Notes under the pieces: model-generated
Seen by the model: the letters and a program-made list of their open reading frames with translations, nothing else
Told to the model about the DNA's origin: nothing
Database searches by the model: none
Made by a program: the position numbers and the translations under genes
DNA from: a virus
Virus record (IMG/VR): IMGVR_UViG_3300043446_003177
Location: 62,001 to 126,000 of that record
Strand: one strand, 5' to 3'
DNA length: 64,000 nt
Shown here: in pieces, positions 44,949 through 55,175 of the stretch
Layout: the number at the start of each line of letters is the position of its first letter
Position numbering within the stretch: position 1 is the stretch's first letter

Positions 44949-46511
44949 ATGTCTGCAATTATAACTGATCAACTTAGAATTTTGAATGCTAAGAATTTTG
45001 TTTCGGATGTATCATCCGGATCAAATTCTTATTACGCTTTTATTGGACTTCCAAACGCTACTGAGTTATCTGCTACTTGGGATACTATTCCACCGGCTCC
45101 AAAAGATAATTTTGATGAAGAAAATAATTATTGGGATACAGTAATAGCTTTGAAAAAGGTTGCTCCTGATAATGTTAGACAGGTTATTAGAAAAATAACC
45201 TGGACATCTGGATCTGTTTACGATATGTATCGTCATGATATTAGTAGAACCAGAACTGCAAAACCATCTGGATCTACTAGTCTATATTCTTCAAATTTTT
45301 ACGTTGTAAATAGTGACTATAGAGTTTATATTTGTCTTCAAAATGGAACTGATCCAGAAAATCCAGAAGGTAGACCATCATTAGACGAACCAACCTTTAC
45401 AGATTTGGAACCCAAATCTGCAGGAACTAGTGGAGATGGTTATATTTGGAAATATCTATATACAATCAAACCAGGCGATTTGATTAAGTTTGATTCAACC
45501 AATTTTATGCCCGTACCAAAAAATTGGTCTTCAAGCGCAGATGATGCTGCAGTTAGAGTTAACGCATCAACTAGTGGACAGTTAAAAATTGCAACTATTA
45601 CTGATAGAGGTAGTGGAGTTGGTCCAGCAAACTCGATTTATACTAGAGTTCCTATTAGAGGTGATGGAACTGGTGCTGAAGCAACAGTAGTTATAAATAA
45701 CGACTCTAAGGTAGAATCTATTACTATTTCAAAAGGAGGATCTGGTTATACTTACGGTATTGTTGATCTTGCTGAAGGTAATGTTCCAGAAGCAACTATA
45801 ACTCCAAAATTCAATGTTATCATTCCGCCAAAAGGTGGACATGGATTTGATATTTATAGAGAACTTGGAGCTCATAACGTTTTAATATATACAAGAATCG
45901 AAAACGACGATCAAAATCCCGACTTTATTACTGGAAACAAAATTGCTAGAGTCGGAATAGTAAGAAATCCACAATCATATTCTTCAACTTCACTATTATC
46001 TTTTGATAAGGCAAGTGTAGTTGGTGCGATGATTTTAAGAGGCACTGATGATTTCTTTGACTATCAGAATGCATCTTTTGCATATAATTCCACTATTACC
46101 CAATCAGTAGGATCTGGAATAACCGCTACTGGAAGAGTAGTATCATATGATCCAAATACTGGAGTTTTAAAATACTGGCAGGATAGAACAATAGTTGGAT
46201 TCAATACAGATGGATCAGTAAATGATCAAGTAGCATATGGATCCGAGTTCAATTTGAATGAATTTACAATTACAGGAGGATCTTTAACTATTGTTGGAGA
46301 GACTTCTACATTAGCAATCAACACAGCATTTTCTGGTGTAACAACGACTATAAATAGTAAAAAATATTATCTTGGACAGACCTTTGAAATGGGACTATCA
46401 AATCCTGAAGTTAAAAAATATTCTGGTGATATTATTTACGTGGATAATAGACCATCCATTACTAGGTCATTAAATCAAAAAGAAGATATTAAGGTTATTT
46501 TGCAATTCTAA
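44949..46511 (+). CDS. 8: baseplate wedge subunit gp8
   Basis: 520 residues; T4 gp8 has 334. The N-terminal 330 residues match gp8: YYAFIGLPNATELSATWDTI, VIRKITWTSGSVYDMYRHDI, NSDYRVYICLQNGTDPENP and GYIWKYLYTIKPGDLIKF. The extra length comes from a beta-rich C-terminal part with a GGSGYTYG repeat unit. gp8 forms part of the outer wedge with gp7 and gp10. Confidence 0.9.
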   Translation: MSAIITDQLRILNAKNFVSDVSSGSNSYYAFIGLPNATELSATWDTIPPAPKDNFDEENNYWDTVIALKKVAPDNVRQVIRKITWTSGSVYDMYRHDISRTRTAKPSGSTSLYSSNFYVVNSDYRVYICLQNGTDPENPEGRPSLDEPTFTDLEPKSAGTSGDGYIWKYLYTIKPGDLIKFDSTNFMPVPKNWSSSADDAAVRVNASTSGQLKIATITDRGSGVGPANSIYTRVPIRGDGTGAEATVVINNDSKVESITISKGGSGYTYGIVDLAEGNVPEATITPKFNVIIPPKGGHGFDIYRELGAHNVLIYTRIENDDQNPDFITGNKIARVGIVRNPQSYSSTSLLSFDKASVVGAMILRGTDDFFDYQNASFAYNSTITQSVGSGITATGRVVSYDPNTGVLKYWQDRTIVGFNTDGSVNDQVAYGSEFNLNEFTITGGSLTIVGETSTLAINTAFSGVTTTINSKKYYLGQTFEMGLSNPEVKKYSGDIIYVDNRPSITRSLNQKEDIKVILQF

Positions 46512-46517
46512 AGAATT

Positions 46518-49500
46518 ATGCCTCAGGAAACTAATCTCAACGTTACTCCATATTTTGACGATTACTTAGCACGTAATGGAGGTAAACAAAATAACTACTA
46601 TAAAGTTCTTTTTAAGCCTGGATACCCTGTTCAAGCTAGAGAGTTAACAACTTTACAGTCAATTCTACAAAACCAAATTGAACAATTTGGAAATCATATT
46701 TTCAAAGAAGGTAGTGTAGTAATACCTGGACAAGTAAACTATCTTCCAAAATTTCCAGCAGTGGAAGTTGAAGCAGAATTTCTTGGTATACCACTAAGAA
46801 CTTATGCTCAGAGTTTAATTGGTAAAGAAATTGTTGGCGATGACTCTGACGTAAGAGCAAAAGTTATAGCAGTTAGGGATGTTGAGAATTCCCCTAGAAG
46901 ATATTTTACATTATATGTAACATATACAAGAACAGGCGTTAATGGAGCTTCTGTTTTTGCTAATAACGAAACTCTACTTTTACCAAGTGGATTGGTAAAA
47001 GGCGCTTTAGTGATACAACCAAATCAAGGATTTGCTATTACTGCTTCCCAAAGAGCAACTTCAGTCGGAACCGCTGTAGCTGTTTCTGAAGGTGTTTATT
47101 TTGTTAGAGGAACTTTTGTTGATGTAGATAATCAACTTATTCTTTTAGATCCATATTCCAATAAACCAAATTATAAAGTTGGATTTGATGTTATTGAAGA
47201 GATAATCACAGTAGATGATGACCCAAAACTTGCAGACAATGCAAGAGGATTTAATAATTATGCAGCCCCAGGAGCAGATAGATTTAAAATAAGTTTAATC
47301 CTCACTAAAAAAGATTTGGATGAAGAAAAAAATGAAAGCTTTGTTCAACTTTTAGAAATTAGAGACGGTAAAATATACGGAGTAACTAAGAGAACAAATT
47401 ATAGTTTAATTAGGGATGAATTAGCTAGAAGAACTTTTGACGAATCTGGAGATTATTATGTTAAACCATTTGATGTAGTTACAAGAGAGTCTCTAGACGA
47501 TCTAAAGGGAAATAATGGAATATTTAAAGAAGGCAGGCTTACATACGAAGATAACAAACCAAGTGATGATCTAGGTGTTTATCAAATATCTCCAGGAAAA
47601 GCTTATGTAAAAGGTTATGAAATTGAGACCATTAGTCCAACATTTTTAGATTTTCCAAAACCAAGAAAAACCAGAACTTTACGAGATCAGAGCATAAATT
47701 ATTTAACTGGTCCGGCACTAAGACTGAATAATGTAAATTCTGCACCAGATATTGGAATTGCAACCTCATATACGCTTTCATTGAGAAACACTAGAGTTGG
47801 AGTAAACTCTGAAGTTGGTGCGGGAAAGGAAATTGGATTATCAAGAGTGTATGACTTTGCATTAGAATCCGGTTCATATGATACTTCATTACCAGATACT
47901 AATCAATGGGATATTTCTTTATTTGATACAAAATTATACACAGAGCTTAGATTAAATACTGAAGTAACTCTTTCTTCACCACTTCATATTCTAGGTAAAG
48001 CTAGTGGAGCAAATGGATTTTTGCGTTTTGATGTATCAAATTCTGGAATCATTACTGCATACGATACTAAAGGGACATTTATTGCGGGCGAAGAACTAAT
48101 TTTTAATGGTATTGAATCAAATGGAATCACAACATCTGTTTTACAATACAAGCTTTCAGATGTAAAATCTTTATATGGTGTTTCTGGAATCAATACATTT
48201 ACTGCCGATGCAAAGCAAGAAGTAACTAGAAATTTTGGACAGGTCACTATAAGTGCTGCTACTGGTGGAATTAGTACTGTGACTTCATCAAAAGTTACTT
48301 TCCCAACAAAAATTGAAATTGATGATTTGGTATCTTATACCAATCCAGGATTTTCTGTACCAAGTTATGCTAAAGTAACAAATGTATATAAATCGGCATT
48401 AACTATCGAGGCAATTACTTCCGTTTCTGGAGTATGCACTGGAGGACTTCCAACATCACAGATTACTCCCTCCGATTTTAGTTTAATAAACACTAAACTT
48501 CTTTCTTCTCCAGATAATACACTTTTCACAAAGTTACCAAAAAATTTCGTTTCGTCTGTAAACTTAAGTGAATCTAACTTAACAATAAGAAAGCAATTTA
48601 CAGTTTCTATTTCTGCAAACAAAACCGCACCTATCATTGCGGGAGAGAACGAAACTTTCTTACCATTTGATGAAGAAAGATATGTTTTAGTAAGATCTAA
48701 TGGAAATGTTGAGGCTCTTTCTGCAGATAAATTAGTTTTTGCAAATGGTAGCAAACAATTAGAAATTTTAGGGTTAGCAAGTGGTACGGACACTGGTGCT
48801 AAATTAATTGCTACTCTTAGAAAAATAAATGTTAAGAGCAAACTCAAATTAAGAAGAAAGGTAACTTCAGTAGTAATTGATAAGTCTTCTTTACCACAAT
48901 CCGGTATTGGACAATCAACTCTCAATGATGGACTGACTTATGGAACTTTCCCATATGGAACCAGAGTTCAGGATAAAGAGATTTGTTTGCAATATCCAGA
49001 TATTGTTCAATTACATGGTGTTTATGAATCAACGAGTACAACATCTCCAGTATTAACTAGAATTAGATTTTCTGCCTTCGATGGACCATCGGCAAAATCA
49101 TCCGATTTAATTGTCGGTGAAGAGTGGGTAGGCGCAAGAAGTTCTTCTATAGGATTAAATGTTGGTAGAATTGATGATGAGACAATTGAAGTTATAAGGA
49201 CAAACAGAAGAACTCCTCTAGTAGGAGAAAGAATTAAATTTAAAGAATCAGGTGTAACAGCAATTGTAGAAGAAGTAAATATTGGGGATCCAAATATTAC
49301 TTCACATTATGTCCTTGATAATGGACAAGAAGATACAATTTATGATTATGGTAAAATTGTTAGAAGGTCTCAGTTTGCTGCACCAACTAGAAAAATAAGA
49401 ATAGTATTTGAATCTGCATATTATTCAGATTCCGATGATGGAGATATTACAACTGCAGCATCATATTCAAGATACGAATATGACGAAATTCCATTTAGTG

Positions 49501-52500
49501 ATAGAAGAATAAAATGTTCCGATCTTCTCGACATTCGCCCTAGAGTACAAGTATATACACCAACTGCAGGATCTAGATCTCCGTTTGAATTTTTAGGAAG
49601 ATCTTTTGTAAGTGGATCGAATAATTCTTCCAAAAATATTTTAGTTTCTGATGAATCTATCTTACTAACATATTCACATTATCTGTCTAGAATTGATAGA
49701 ATTTATCTAAGTAAAGATGGTGAATTTACAATTGTAAGAGGAACTCCAGCAGAATTTCCAAAAGAACCTTTACCTTTAAATGATGCTTTAGAAGTTGCAA
49801 AGGTCACACTTCCTCCGTATCTATCAAATGCTAACGATGCTCAGATCAAACTAGTATCTCATAAGAGATATAGAATGACTGATATTGCAAAATTGGATGA
49901 TAGAATTTCAAACCTAGAATATTATACAACATTATCTCTTTTAGAATCTCAAACTCAGAATCTATTCGTCCCAGATAGTAATGGACTTAATAGGTTTAAA
50001 TCTGGATTCTTTGTAGATAATTTCTCTACAGCAAATCCACAAGCTAAAACAGCAATTCCAAGAAATGCAATTGATGTTAAAAAATCAGAGCTTAGACCAG
50101 CAACATATACAACTCAATTGGATCTTATACTTGGTTCAAAGTCTCTAGTAGGAATTGGAAGTTCAGCTGACCCAACTGTAGACTCTAGATTTGTATCAGA
50201 CATTATCGGAAGTAATATTAGAAAAACTGGTCAACTTATAACTTTAAACTATAGTGATGCAAGGTATTTAAGACAACCATATGCAACTCGTGCAATTAAT
50301 GTAACTCCATATGCAGTAACAACATATGAAGGAACTATAGAACTTGAACCGTCTTCGGATATTTGGATTGATACAACCAGAATAGAAGCCAACACCATAA
50401 CAATTGATACTTTTACTCCTGCACTAGGAATTCTAAAAGAAGTTATTCCGGGATTTGACCCACAAACTGGATTTGGCCCAACAACCTGGAATGCATGGAA
50501 CACTGTTTGGACAGGATCCACAACAACTAGAAATGGTTGGATACAAACAACAGTTGATACCGGAACAAGTACTAGAACAGGAACTAGACTTGAAGTTACA
50601 CCTGTTACGACAACACAATCACTTGGAGATAAACTAGTTGATAGTGATGTAATCACTAATATGAGATCCAGAAATATAGAAGTTACTGGAAATAGATTTA
50701 AGCCATTTACTCAACTGTATGCCTTCTTTGATGGGACTGATGTTAATGCATTTGTGTTTCCAAAACTCATTGAAATTAAAATGATTAAAGGAACCTTCCG
50801 AGTTGGAGAAACTGTAACGGGTGATGATAAAACAAGAACAAATGGTGCAGAAATTCCAAAAATTAAATTTAGAGTAGCGAACGCAAATCACAAATATGGT
50901 GCATATAATAAACCAGAAGACATTTATGATGTAAACCCATACACTAGAGCAAATAGCCTTCCAGCAAATTATTCATCAACATCAACAATCCTTAATGTAG
51001 ACACATACCATTTAACTGAGGGTGTTAAAGATGGATTTGATGGATATATTGCAAAGGGTATGCGTTTGAAAGGAGGTACTAGTGGTGCTGTTGCTGAAGT
51101 AACTAATGTTAGACTGGTAACTGACGATGTTGGTACTATCATTGCATCTTTCTTCATTCCAGATCCAAATATTAGAACTAATCCAAAATTCAAAACTGGA
51201 ATTAGAACCTTTAGATTTACAAATAGTTCAACAAATTCTACTGTTTCTGGAATTTTAGTTACTTCTGGCGAAGAGCAATACTTTGCTCAAGGTACTTTAA
51301 ATACGGTACAAGAAACCATCCAATCAACAAGAAGTCCAAGATTCCAAACAAAAACACTAACAGAACAAAAAGCTGCTACAAGAACAACTGTTGTTGATTT
51401 AACTCCTCCACCTCCCCCACGCCGCCACGACCCACTAGCACAGTCATTCTACGTTGATGAACCAAGTGGAATTTTTGTAACTAAGATTGATTTATATTTC
51501 CAATCAAAAGATCCTACAGGAAAACTTCCACTAATATTCCAACTTCGTACAATGTCGTTGGGAGTTCCAACAGAAGAAGTTTATCCATTTAGTGAATTAA
51601 TCGTACTACCAAAATATATTAAGACATCTCAAGATGGATCTGTAGCGACAACATTAACATTCCCATCACCAGTTTATCTGAAAGGTGAAAAAGAACATGC
51701 TATCGTTATGCTTTCTGATTCAAATGAATATCAAGTTTGGTGTTCTAGAATTGGCGAAATTGATATTACTACCCAATCTGGACCAGAATCTCGCCAGGTT
51801 GTAGTTACAAAACAACCAGATCTTGGATCACTATTTAAGTCTCAAAATGGATCTACTTGGGATCCAAGTCAATATGAAGATCTAAAGTATACTTTATATC
51901 GTGCAGAATTTGCAAATACTCAGACTGGTACAGTAAACTTCTTCAATCCAAATCTAACAACAAGAAACAAAAAAATTGCAAAGTTACCTACAAACCCAAT
52001 TCAATTCTTCTCTAAAAAGATAAGAGTTTCATTAGCTTCTTCTATCAATGATCCCAATCTACAAATTGGAAATACAATATTCCAAACTGCATCCAATGCT
52101 ACAGCAAATTATGTAGGATCTGCAGGTTCGGCTAGTGGAACCTTAGGAATAACAAATTCTGGAATAGGATATACTCCATCTGATGGGTCGAGTTTTACAT
52201 ACAATAATATTTCTCTAGTTACTGTTACTGGATCTGGAAAAAATGCAACAGCCAATATCACTATTGGGGCAAACGCAACAACTAATGGAATTGCAATTGC
52301 AGCAACAGTAGTTAATGGTGGAACTGGATATGTAACTGGTGACGTACTAACTGTTAATTCCCTAGGTGTAGATGGATTAGGTGAAAACTTACGTTTAACT
52401 GTTAGAAACACTTCTGGAGGAAATCAGCTAATTCTCGATAACGTTCAGGGTGATTTTATTACTGGAGCAGGATCAACAATTAGATTTGTAACATCTGCTG

Positions 52501-53945
52501 GTATTAATACAGATTTAAATTCTGCAGTTGGTGGTGGTGTTACGGTTTCTAGTGTAGACTTAGCAAGTGTATATCAGGATGGATTGCATTTCAAAGTCAA
52601 TCACAGAAATCATGGAATGCATTCAAAAACTAACGATGTAATTATTAGTGGAGTAGATCCAACAACAAAACCAGCAAAATTAAATGCCGATTTAGGGGAT
52701 ACTTCAGAAAACATTGTTTTAGTTGATGCAAGTGGATTCTCTACGTTTGAAAATGTTGGAATTGCAACTACAAATAGAGGATATTTATTAATTGAGGATG
52801 AAATTATTTCTTATAGTGGAGTATCTGGAAATACTTTAACAGGTGTTACTAGAGGAATTGATAATACAAAAGTGTTCACTTATGCAAAGGGAACTGATGT
52901 TTATAAGTATGAAACTCGCGGAATTTCTCTAAGGAGAATTAACAAAACACATACTTTACAGGATGCAACAGTACCAGAGGCAATTGGATTAGATTATTAT
53001 TGGTTAAGATTGAATATGGATGGAGTTGATATTGGCGAAACAGATGAAATCCCCGATAGAAATACTTCCGCAAGTTTCCCTAAACTTTACATTAATGAAA
53101 CTAAAACTTCTGGAGGGTCTGATGTATATGCAACCCAAAATATACAATTTGACATGTTACATCCTCAAGTTCAAACTTTAGTTCTACCAGGAACAAAGAT
53201 AGATTCTACTGCAAGAACAGTTAGTGGTACGAGTGTGAACAATAATGCAGAAATTTCATTCTTAGATAAGGGATTTGAATCTGTATCACTAAATGCGGAT
53301 AACTTCTTATCTTCACCAAGATTAATTTGTTCTCAAATTAATGAAAAGAATAAGTTATCTGCTCTACCTATTAACAAATCTTTTGAATTGTCTTTAGTTC
53401 TATCTTCAACTAAATCAACTGTATCCCCAGTTATAGACTTACATAGACTTGGAATTATTTTATCATCAAACAGAGTGAATAGAGTTATTACAAATTATAT
53501 TTCGGACAACAGAACATCAACTCTAGATGGGGATCCAACAGCGTTTACATATGCAACTGCACCAATAACTCTAGAACTTGCAGCAACTTCGATTAAATGC
53601 TTATTTACAGCGTATGTAAATAATGATGCAGAAATCAGAGCACTTTATTCTGTAGGGAAAAATGCTAAAGATTTACAAATTTATAATTTATTCCCTGGAT
53701 ATGATAACTTGGATGTGAATGGTGATATTATCAATCCAAACAGAAATAGTGGTCTTCCCAATAAGAAGGTTCAAAAATCAACAGAATTTTCTGGAGATAG
53801 TAACAAGTTAACATTTAGAGAATATGAATTTTCTATAGATAAACTTCCACCATTTAGATATTATAGCATTAAATTGTTAGGGACTTCTACAAATTCTGCC
53901 CATCCACCTATTATAAGAGACTTTAGAATAATCGCATTAGCTTAA
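46518..53945 (+). CDS. giant DUF4815 virion structural protein (gp10 position)
   Basis: 2475 residues. The N-terminus (NVTPYFDDYLARNGGKQNNY, FKPGYPVQARELTTLQSILQ, NQIEQFGNHIFKEGSVVIPG) is the DUF4815 hallmark of marine T4-like phages. The middle has a long beta-rich region; PPPPPRRHDPLAQSFYVDEP near residue 1630 begins a domain common in tail-fibre-associated proteins. GxGY repeats and a DE...RG module lie near 1870-2130. By position it takes the place of T4 gp9/gp10, so it probably links baseplate and tail fibres. Confidence 0.85.
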   Translation: MPQETNLNVTPYFDDYLARNGGKQNNYYKVLFKPGYPVQARELTTLQSILQNQIEQFGNHIFKEGSVVIPGQVNYLPKFPAVEVEAEFLGIPLRTYAQSLIGKEIVGDDSDVRAKVIAVRDVENSPRRYFTLYVTYTRTGVNGASVFANNETLLLPSGLVKGALVIQPNQGFAITASQRATSVGTAVAVSEGVYFVRGTFVDVDNQLILLDPYSNKPNYKVGFDVIEEIITVDDDPKLADNARGFNNYAAPGADRFKISLILTKKDLDEEKNESFVQLLEIRDGKIYGVTKRTNYSLIRDELARRTFDESGDYYVKPFDVVTRESLDDLKGNNGIFKEGRLTYEDNKPSDDLGVYQISPGKAYVKGYEIETISPTFLDFPKPRKTRTLRDQSINYLTGPALRLNNVNSAPDIGIATSYTLSLRNTRVGVNSEVGAGKEIGLSRVYDFALESGSYDTSLPDTNQWDISLFDTKLYTELRLNTEVTLSSPLHILGKASGANGFLRFDVSNSGIITAYDTKGTFIAGEELIFNGIESNGITTSVLQYKLSDVKSLYGVSGINTFTADAKQEVTRNFGQVTISAATGGISTVTSSKVTFPTKIEIDDLVSYTNPGFSVPSYAKVTNVYKSALTIEAITSVSGVCTGGLPTSQITPSDFSLINTKLLSSPDNTLFTKLPKNFVSSVNLSESNLTIRKQFTVSISANKTAPIIAGENETFLPFDEERYVLVRSNGNVEALSADKLVFANGSKQLEILGLASGTDTGAKLIATLRKINVKSKLKLRRKVTSVVIDKSSLPQSGIGQSTLNDGLTYGTFPYGTRVQDKEICLQYPDIVQLHGVYESTSTTSPVLTRIRFSAFDGPSAKSSDLIVGEEWVGARSSSIGLNVGRIDDETIEVIRTNRRTPLVGERIKFKESGVTAIVEEVNIGDPNITSHYVLDNGQEDTIYDYGKIVRRSQFAAPTRKIRIVFESAYYSDSDDGDITTAASYSRYEYDEIPFSDRRIKCSDLLDIRPRVQVYTPTAGSRSPFEFLGRSFVSGSNNSSKNILVSDESILLTYSHYLSRIDRIYLSKDGEFTIVRGTPAEFPKEPLPLNDALEVAKVTLPPYLSNANDAQIKLVSHKRYRMTDIAKLDDRISNLEYYTTLSLLESQTQNLFVPDSNGLNRFKSGFFVDNFSTANPQAKTAIPRNAIDVKKSELRPATYTTQLDLILGSKSLVGIGSSADPTVDSRFVSDIIGSNIRKTGQLITLNYSDARYLRQPYATRAINVTPYAVTTYEGTIELEPSSDIWIDTTRIEANTITIDTFTPALGILKEVIPGFDPQTGFGPTTWNAWNTVWTGSTTTRNGWIQTTVDTGTSTRTGTRLEVTPVTTTQSLGDKLVDSDVITNMRSRNIEVTGNRFKPFTQLYAFFDGTDVNAFVFPKLIEIKMIKGTFRVGETVTGDDKTRTNGAEIPKIKFRVANANHKYGAYNKPEDIYDVNPYTRANSLPANYSSTSTILNVDTYHLTEGVKDGFDGYIAKGMRLKGGTSGAVAEVTNVRLVTDDVGTIIASFFIPDPNIRTNPKFKTGIRTFRFTNSSTNSTVSGILVTSGEEQYFAQGTLNTVQETIQSTRSPRFQTKTLTEQKAATRTTVVDLTPPPPPRRHDPLAQSFYVDEPSGIFVTKIDLYFQSKDPTGKLPLIFQLRTMSLGVPTEEVYPFSELIVLPKYIKTSQDGSVATTLTFPSPVYLKGEKEHAIVMLSDSNEYQVWCSRIGEIDITTQSGPESRQVVVTKQPDLGSLFKSQNGSTWDPSQYEDLKYTLYRAEFANTQTGTVNFFNPNLTTRNKKIAKLPTNPIQFFSKKIRVSLASSINDPNLQIGNTIFQTASNATANYVGSAGSASGTLGITNSGIGYTPSDGSSFTYNNISLVTVTGSGKNATANITIGANATTNGIAIAATVVNGGTGYVTGDVLTVNSLGVDGLGENLRLTVRNTSGGNQLILDNVQGDFITGAGSTIRFVTSAGINTDLNSAVGGGVTVSSVDLASVYQDGLHFKVNHRNHGMHSKTNDVIISGVDPTTKPAKLNADLGDTSENIVLVDASGFSTFENVGIATTNRGYLLIEDEIISYSGVSGNTLTGVTRGIDNTKVFTYAKGTDVYKYETRGISLRRINKTHTLQDATVPEAIGLDYYWLRLNMDGVDIGETDEIPDRNTSASFPKLYINETKTSGGSDVYATQNIQFDMLHPQVQTLVLPGTKIDSTARTVSGTSVNNNAEISFLDKGFESVSLNADNFLSSPRLICSQINEKNKLSALPINKSFELSLVLSSTKSTVSPVIDLHRLGIILSSNRVNRVITNYISDNRTSTLDGDPTAFTYATAPITLELAATSIKCLFTAYVNNDAEIRALYSVGKNAKDLQIYNLFPGYDNLDVNGDIINPNRNSGLPNKKVQKSTEFSGDSNKLTFREYEFSIDKLPPFRYYSIKLLGTSTNSAHPPIIRDFRIIALA

Positions 53946-53946
53946 A

Positions 53947-54165
53947 ATGAAACATTACAAAGTAGAAGGGTATTCAAATTTACTAAGAGATACTGATGTT
54001 GGTGCTATAGTCAATACTAATGATATTGAATATGAACAATATCTCGCAACTAGATCATTAAAAGAAATTGAATCTGAAAAAATTAATTCACTAGAAAATG
54101 AAGTGAAAGATATTAAAAATGATCTTGGTGAAATTAAAAATTTACTTAGGAGTTTGATTAAATGA
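53947..54165 (+). CDS. small coiled-coil protein
   Basis: 72 residues. A folded start (KHYKVEGYSNLLRDTDVGAI) is followed by a coiled coil (EIESEKINSLENEVKDIKND). It begins one base after the giant gene and ends in an ATGA overlap. It occurs at this place in other cyanophages (from memory). Possibly a virion assembly helper. Confidence 0.7.
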   Translation: MKHYKVEGYSNLLRDTDVGAIVNTNDIEYEQYLATRSLKEIESEKINSLENEVKDIKNDLGEIKNLLRSLIK

Positions 54166-54329
54166 ACCCATCAGATATTGAACTAGAAAATTTTAGCAAG
54201 TCTTTTGAATATGAAAAATTATCTAGAGACATAGATAGTATTGAAGATATTGCGATTCTTAGAAATTTAGCAAAATCTTACATTAAATTATACTTTAAAC
54301 AACAAGAAGTAGTAGCAAGTTTCCGATAA
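54162..54329 (+). CDS. small helical protein, weakly NblA-like
   Basis: 55 residues (MNPSDIELENFSKSFEYEKL ... QQEVVASFR). Two helices with the order E-x-F-x-x-SFE ... SRD ... LAKSYIKLYFKQQEVV, which recalls NblA, the phycobilisome degradation adaptor of about 60 residues. The resemblance is by eye and could be chance for a small helical protein. Coupled by ATGA and TAATG to structural genes, a conserved placement in cyanophages from memory. Confidence 0.6.
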   Translation: MNPSDIELENFSKSFEYEKLSRDIDSIEDIAILRNLAKSYIKLYFKQQEVVASFR

Positions 54330-55171
54330 TGTCCCAACCATCTACTAGACAACAACTTATTGATTATTGCAAAAGAAAACTGGGAGCTCCAGTTTTAGAA
54401 ATCAATGTCGCTGACGAGCAAATTGATGATTTAGTAGATGATGCTATACAGTTTTTCCAAGAAAGACACTTTGATGGTGTTGGTCAAGTATTTTTAAAAT
54501 ATCAAATTACTCAGAATGATATCGATAGAGGTAGAGCACCGAGAAATGGAAATGTTGGTGTAGCAACAACATCTGCTTCGGCGGTTATAGGTGGATCTAC
54601 AACCAACTTTAATTTCTCCGAAAACGGTAATTTTTTACAGATACCTCCTGATATTATTGGAATTAATAAAGTAATGCAATTTGATGGTACTAATAGAGTA
54701 TCTTCTGGGATGTTTAGTATTAAATATCAATTATTTTTGAACGATATTTACTATTGGGGATCTACAGAGATTTTAACATATTCCATGGTAAAAAGATACC
54801 TTGAAGATTTAGATTGGTTATTGACTAACCAAAAGCAAATTAGATTTAATAAAAGAATGGACCGACTCTATATGGATATAGATTGGTCAGCAGTTAATGT
54901 TGGCGACTATGTAATCATCGACTGTTATAGAGTATTAAATCCTAATGAATATCCTAGAGTCTGGAATGATTCATTCCTAAAACCATATTTGACTGCATTA
55001 ATTAAAAAGCAATGGGGGCAAAACTTAATCAAATTCCAAGGAGTTAAACTTCCTGGGGGTGTTGAGTTAAACGGAAGACAAATATATGATGATGCTACAA
55101 GAGAATTAGAGGAAATAATGAATAAGATGTCCAATACATACGAATTACCACCTTTCGATATGATAGGTTAA
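54329..55171 (+). CDS. 13: neck protein gp13
   Basis: 280 residues (T4: 309). RQQLIDYCKRKLGAPVLEIN, DDAIQFFQERHFDGVGQVFL and DIDWSAVNVGDYVIIDCYRV are typical of gp13. It forms the head-completion ring that binds the portal vertex after packaging, together with gp14. The start is in a TAATG overlap. Confidence 0.93.
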   Translation: MSQPSTRQQLIDYCKRKLGAPVLEINVADEQIDDLVDDAIQFFQERHFDGVGQVFLKYQITQNDIDRGRAPRNGNVGVATTSASAVIGGSTTNFNFSENGNFLQIPPDIIGINKVMQFDGTNRVSSGMFSIKYQLFLNDIYYWGSTEILTYSMVKRYLEDLDWLLTNQKQIRFNKRMDRLYMDIDWSAVNVGDYVIIDCYRVLNPNEYPRVWNDSFLKPYLTALIKKQWGQNLIKFQGVKLPGGVELNGRQIYDDATRELEEIMNKMSNTYELPPFDMIG

Positions 55172-55175
55172 TCAT

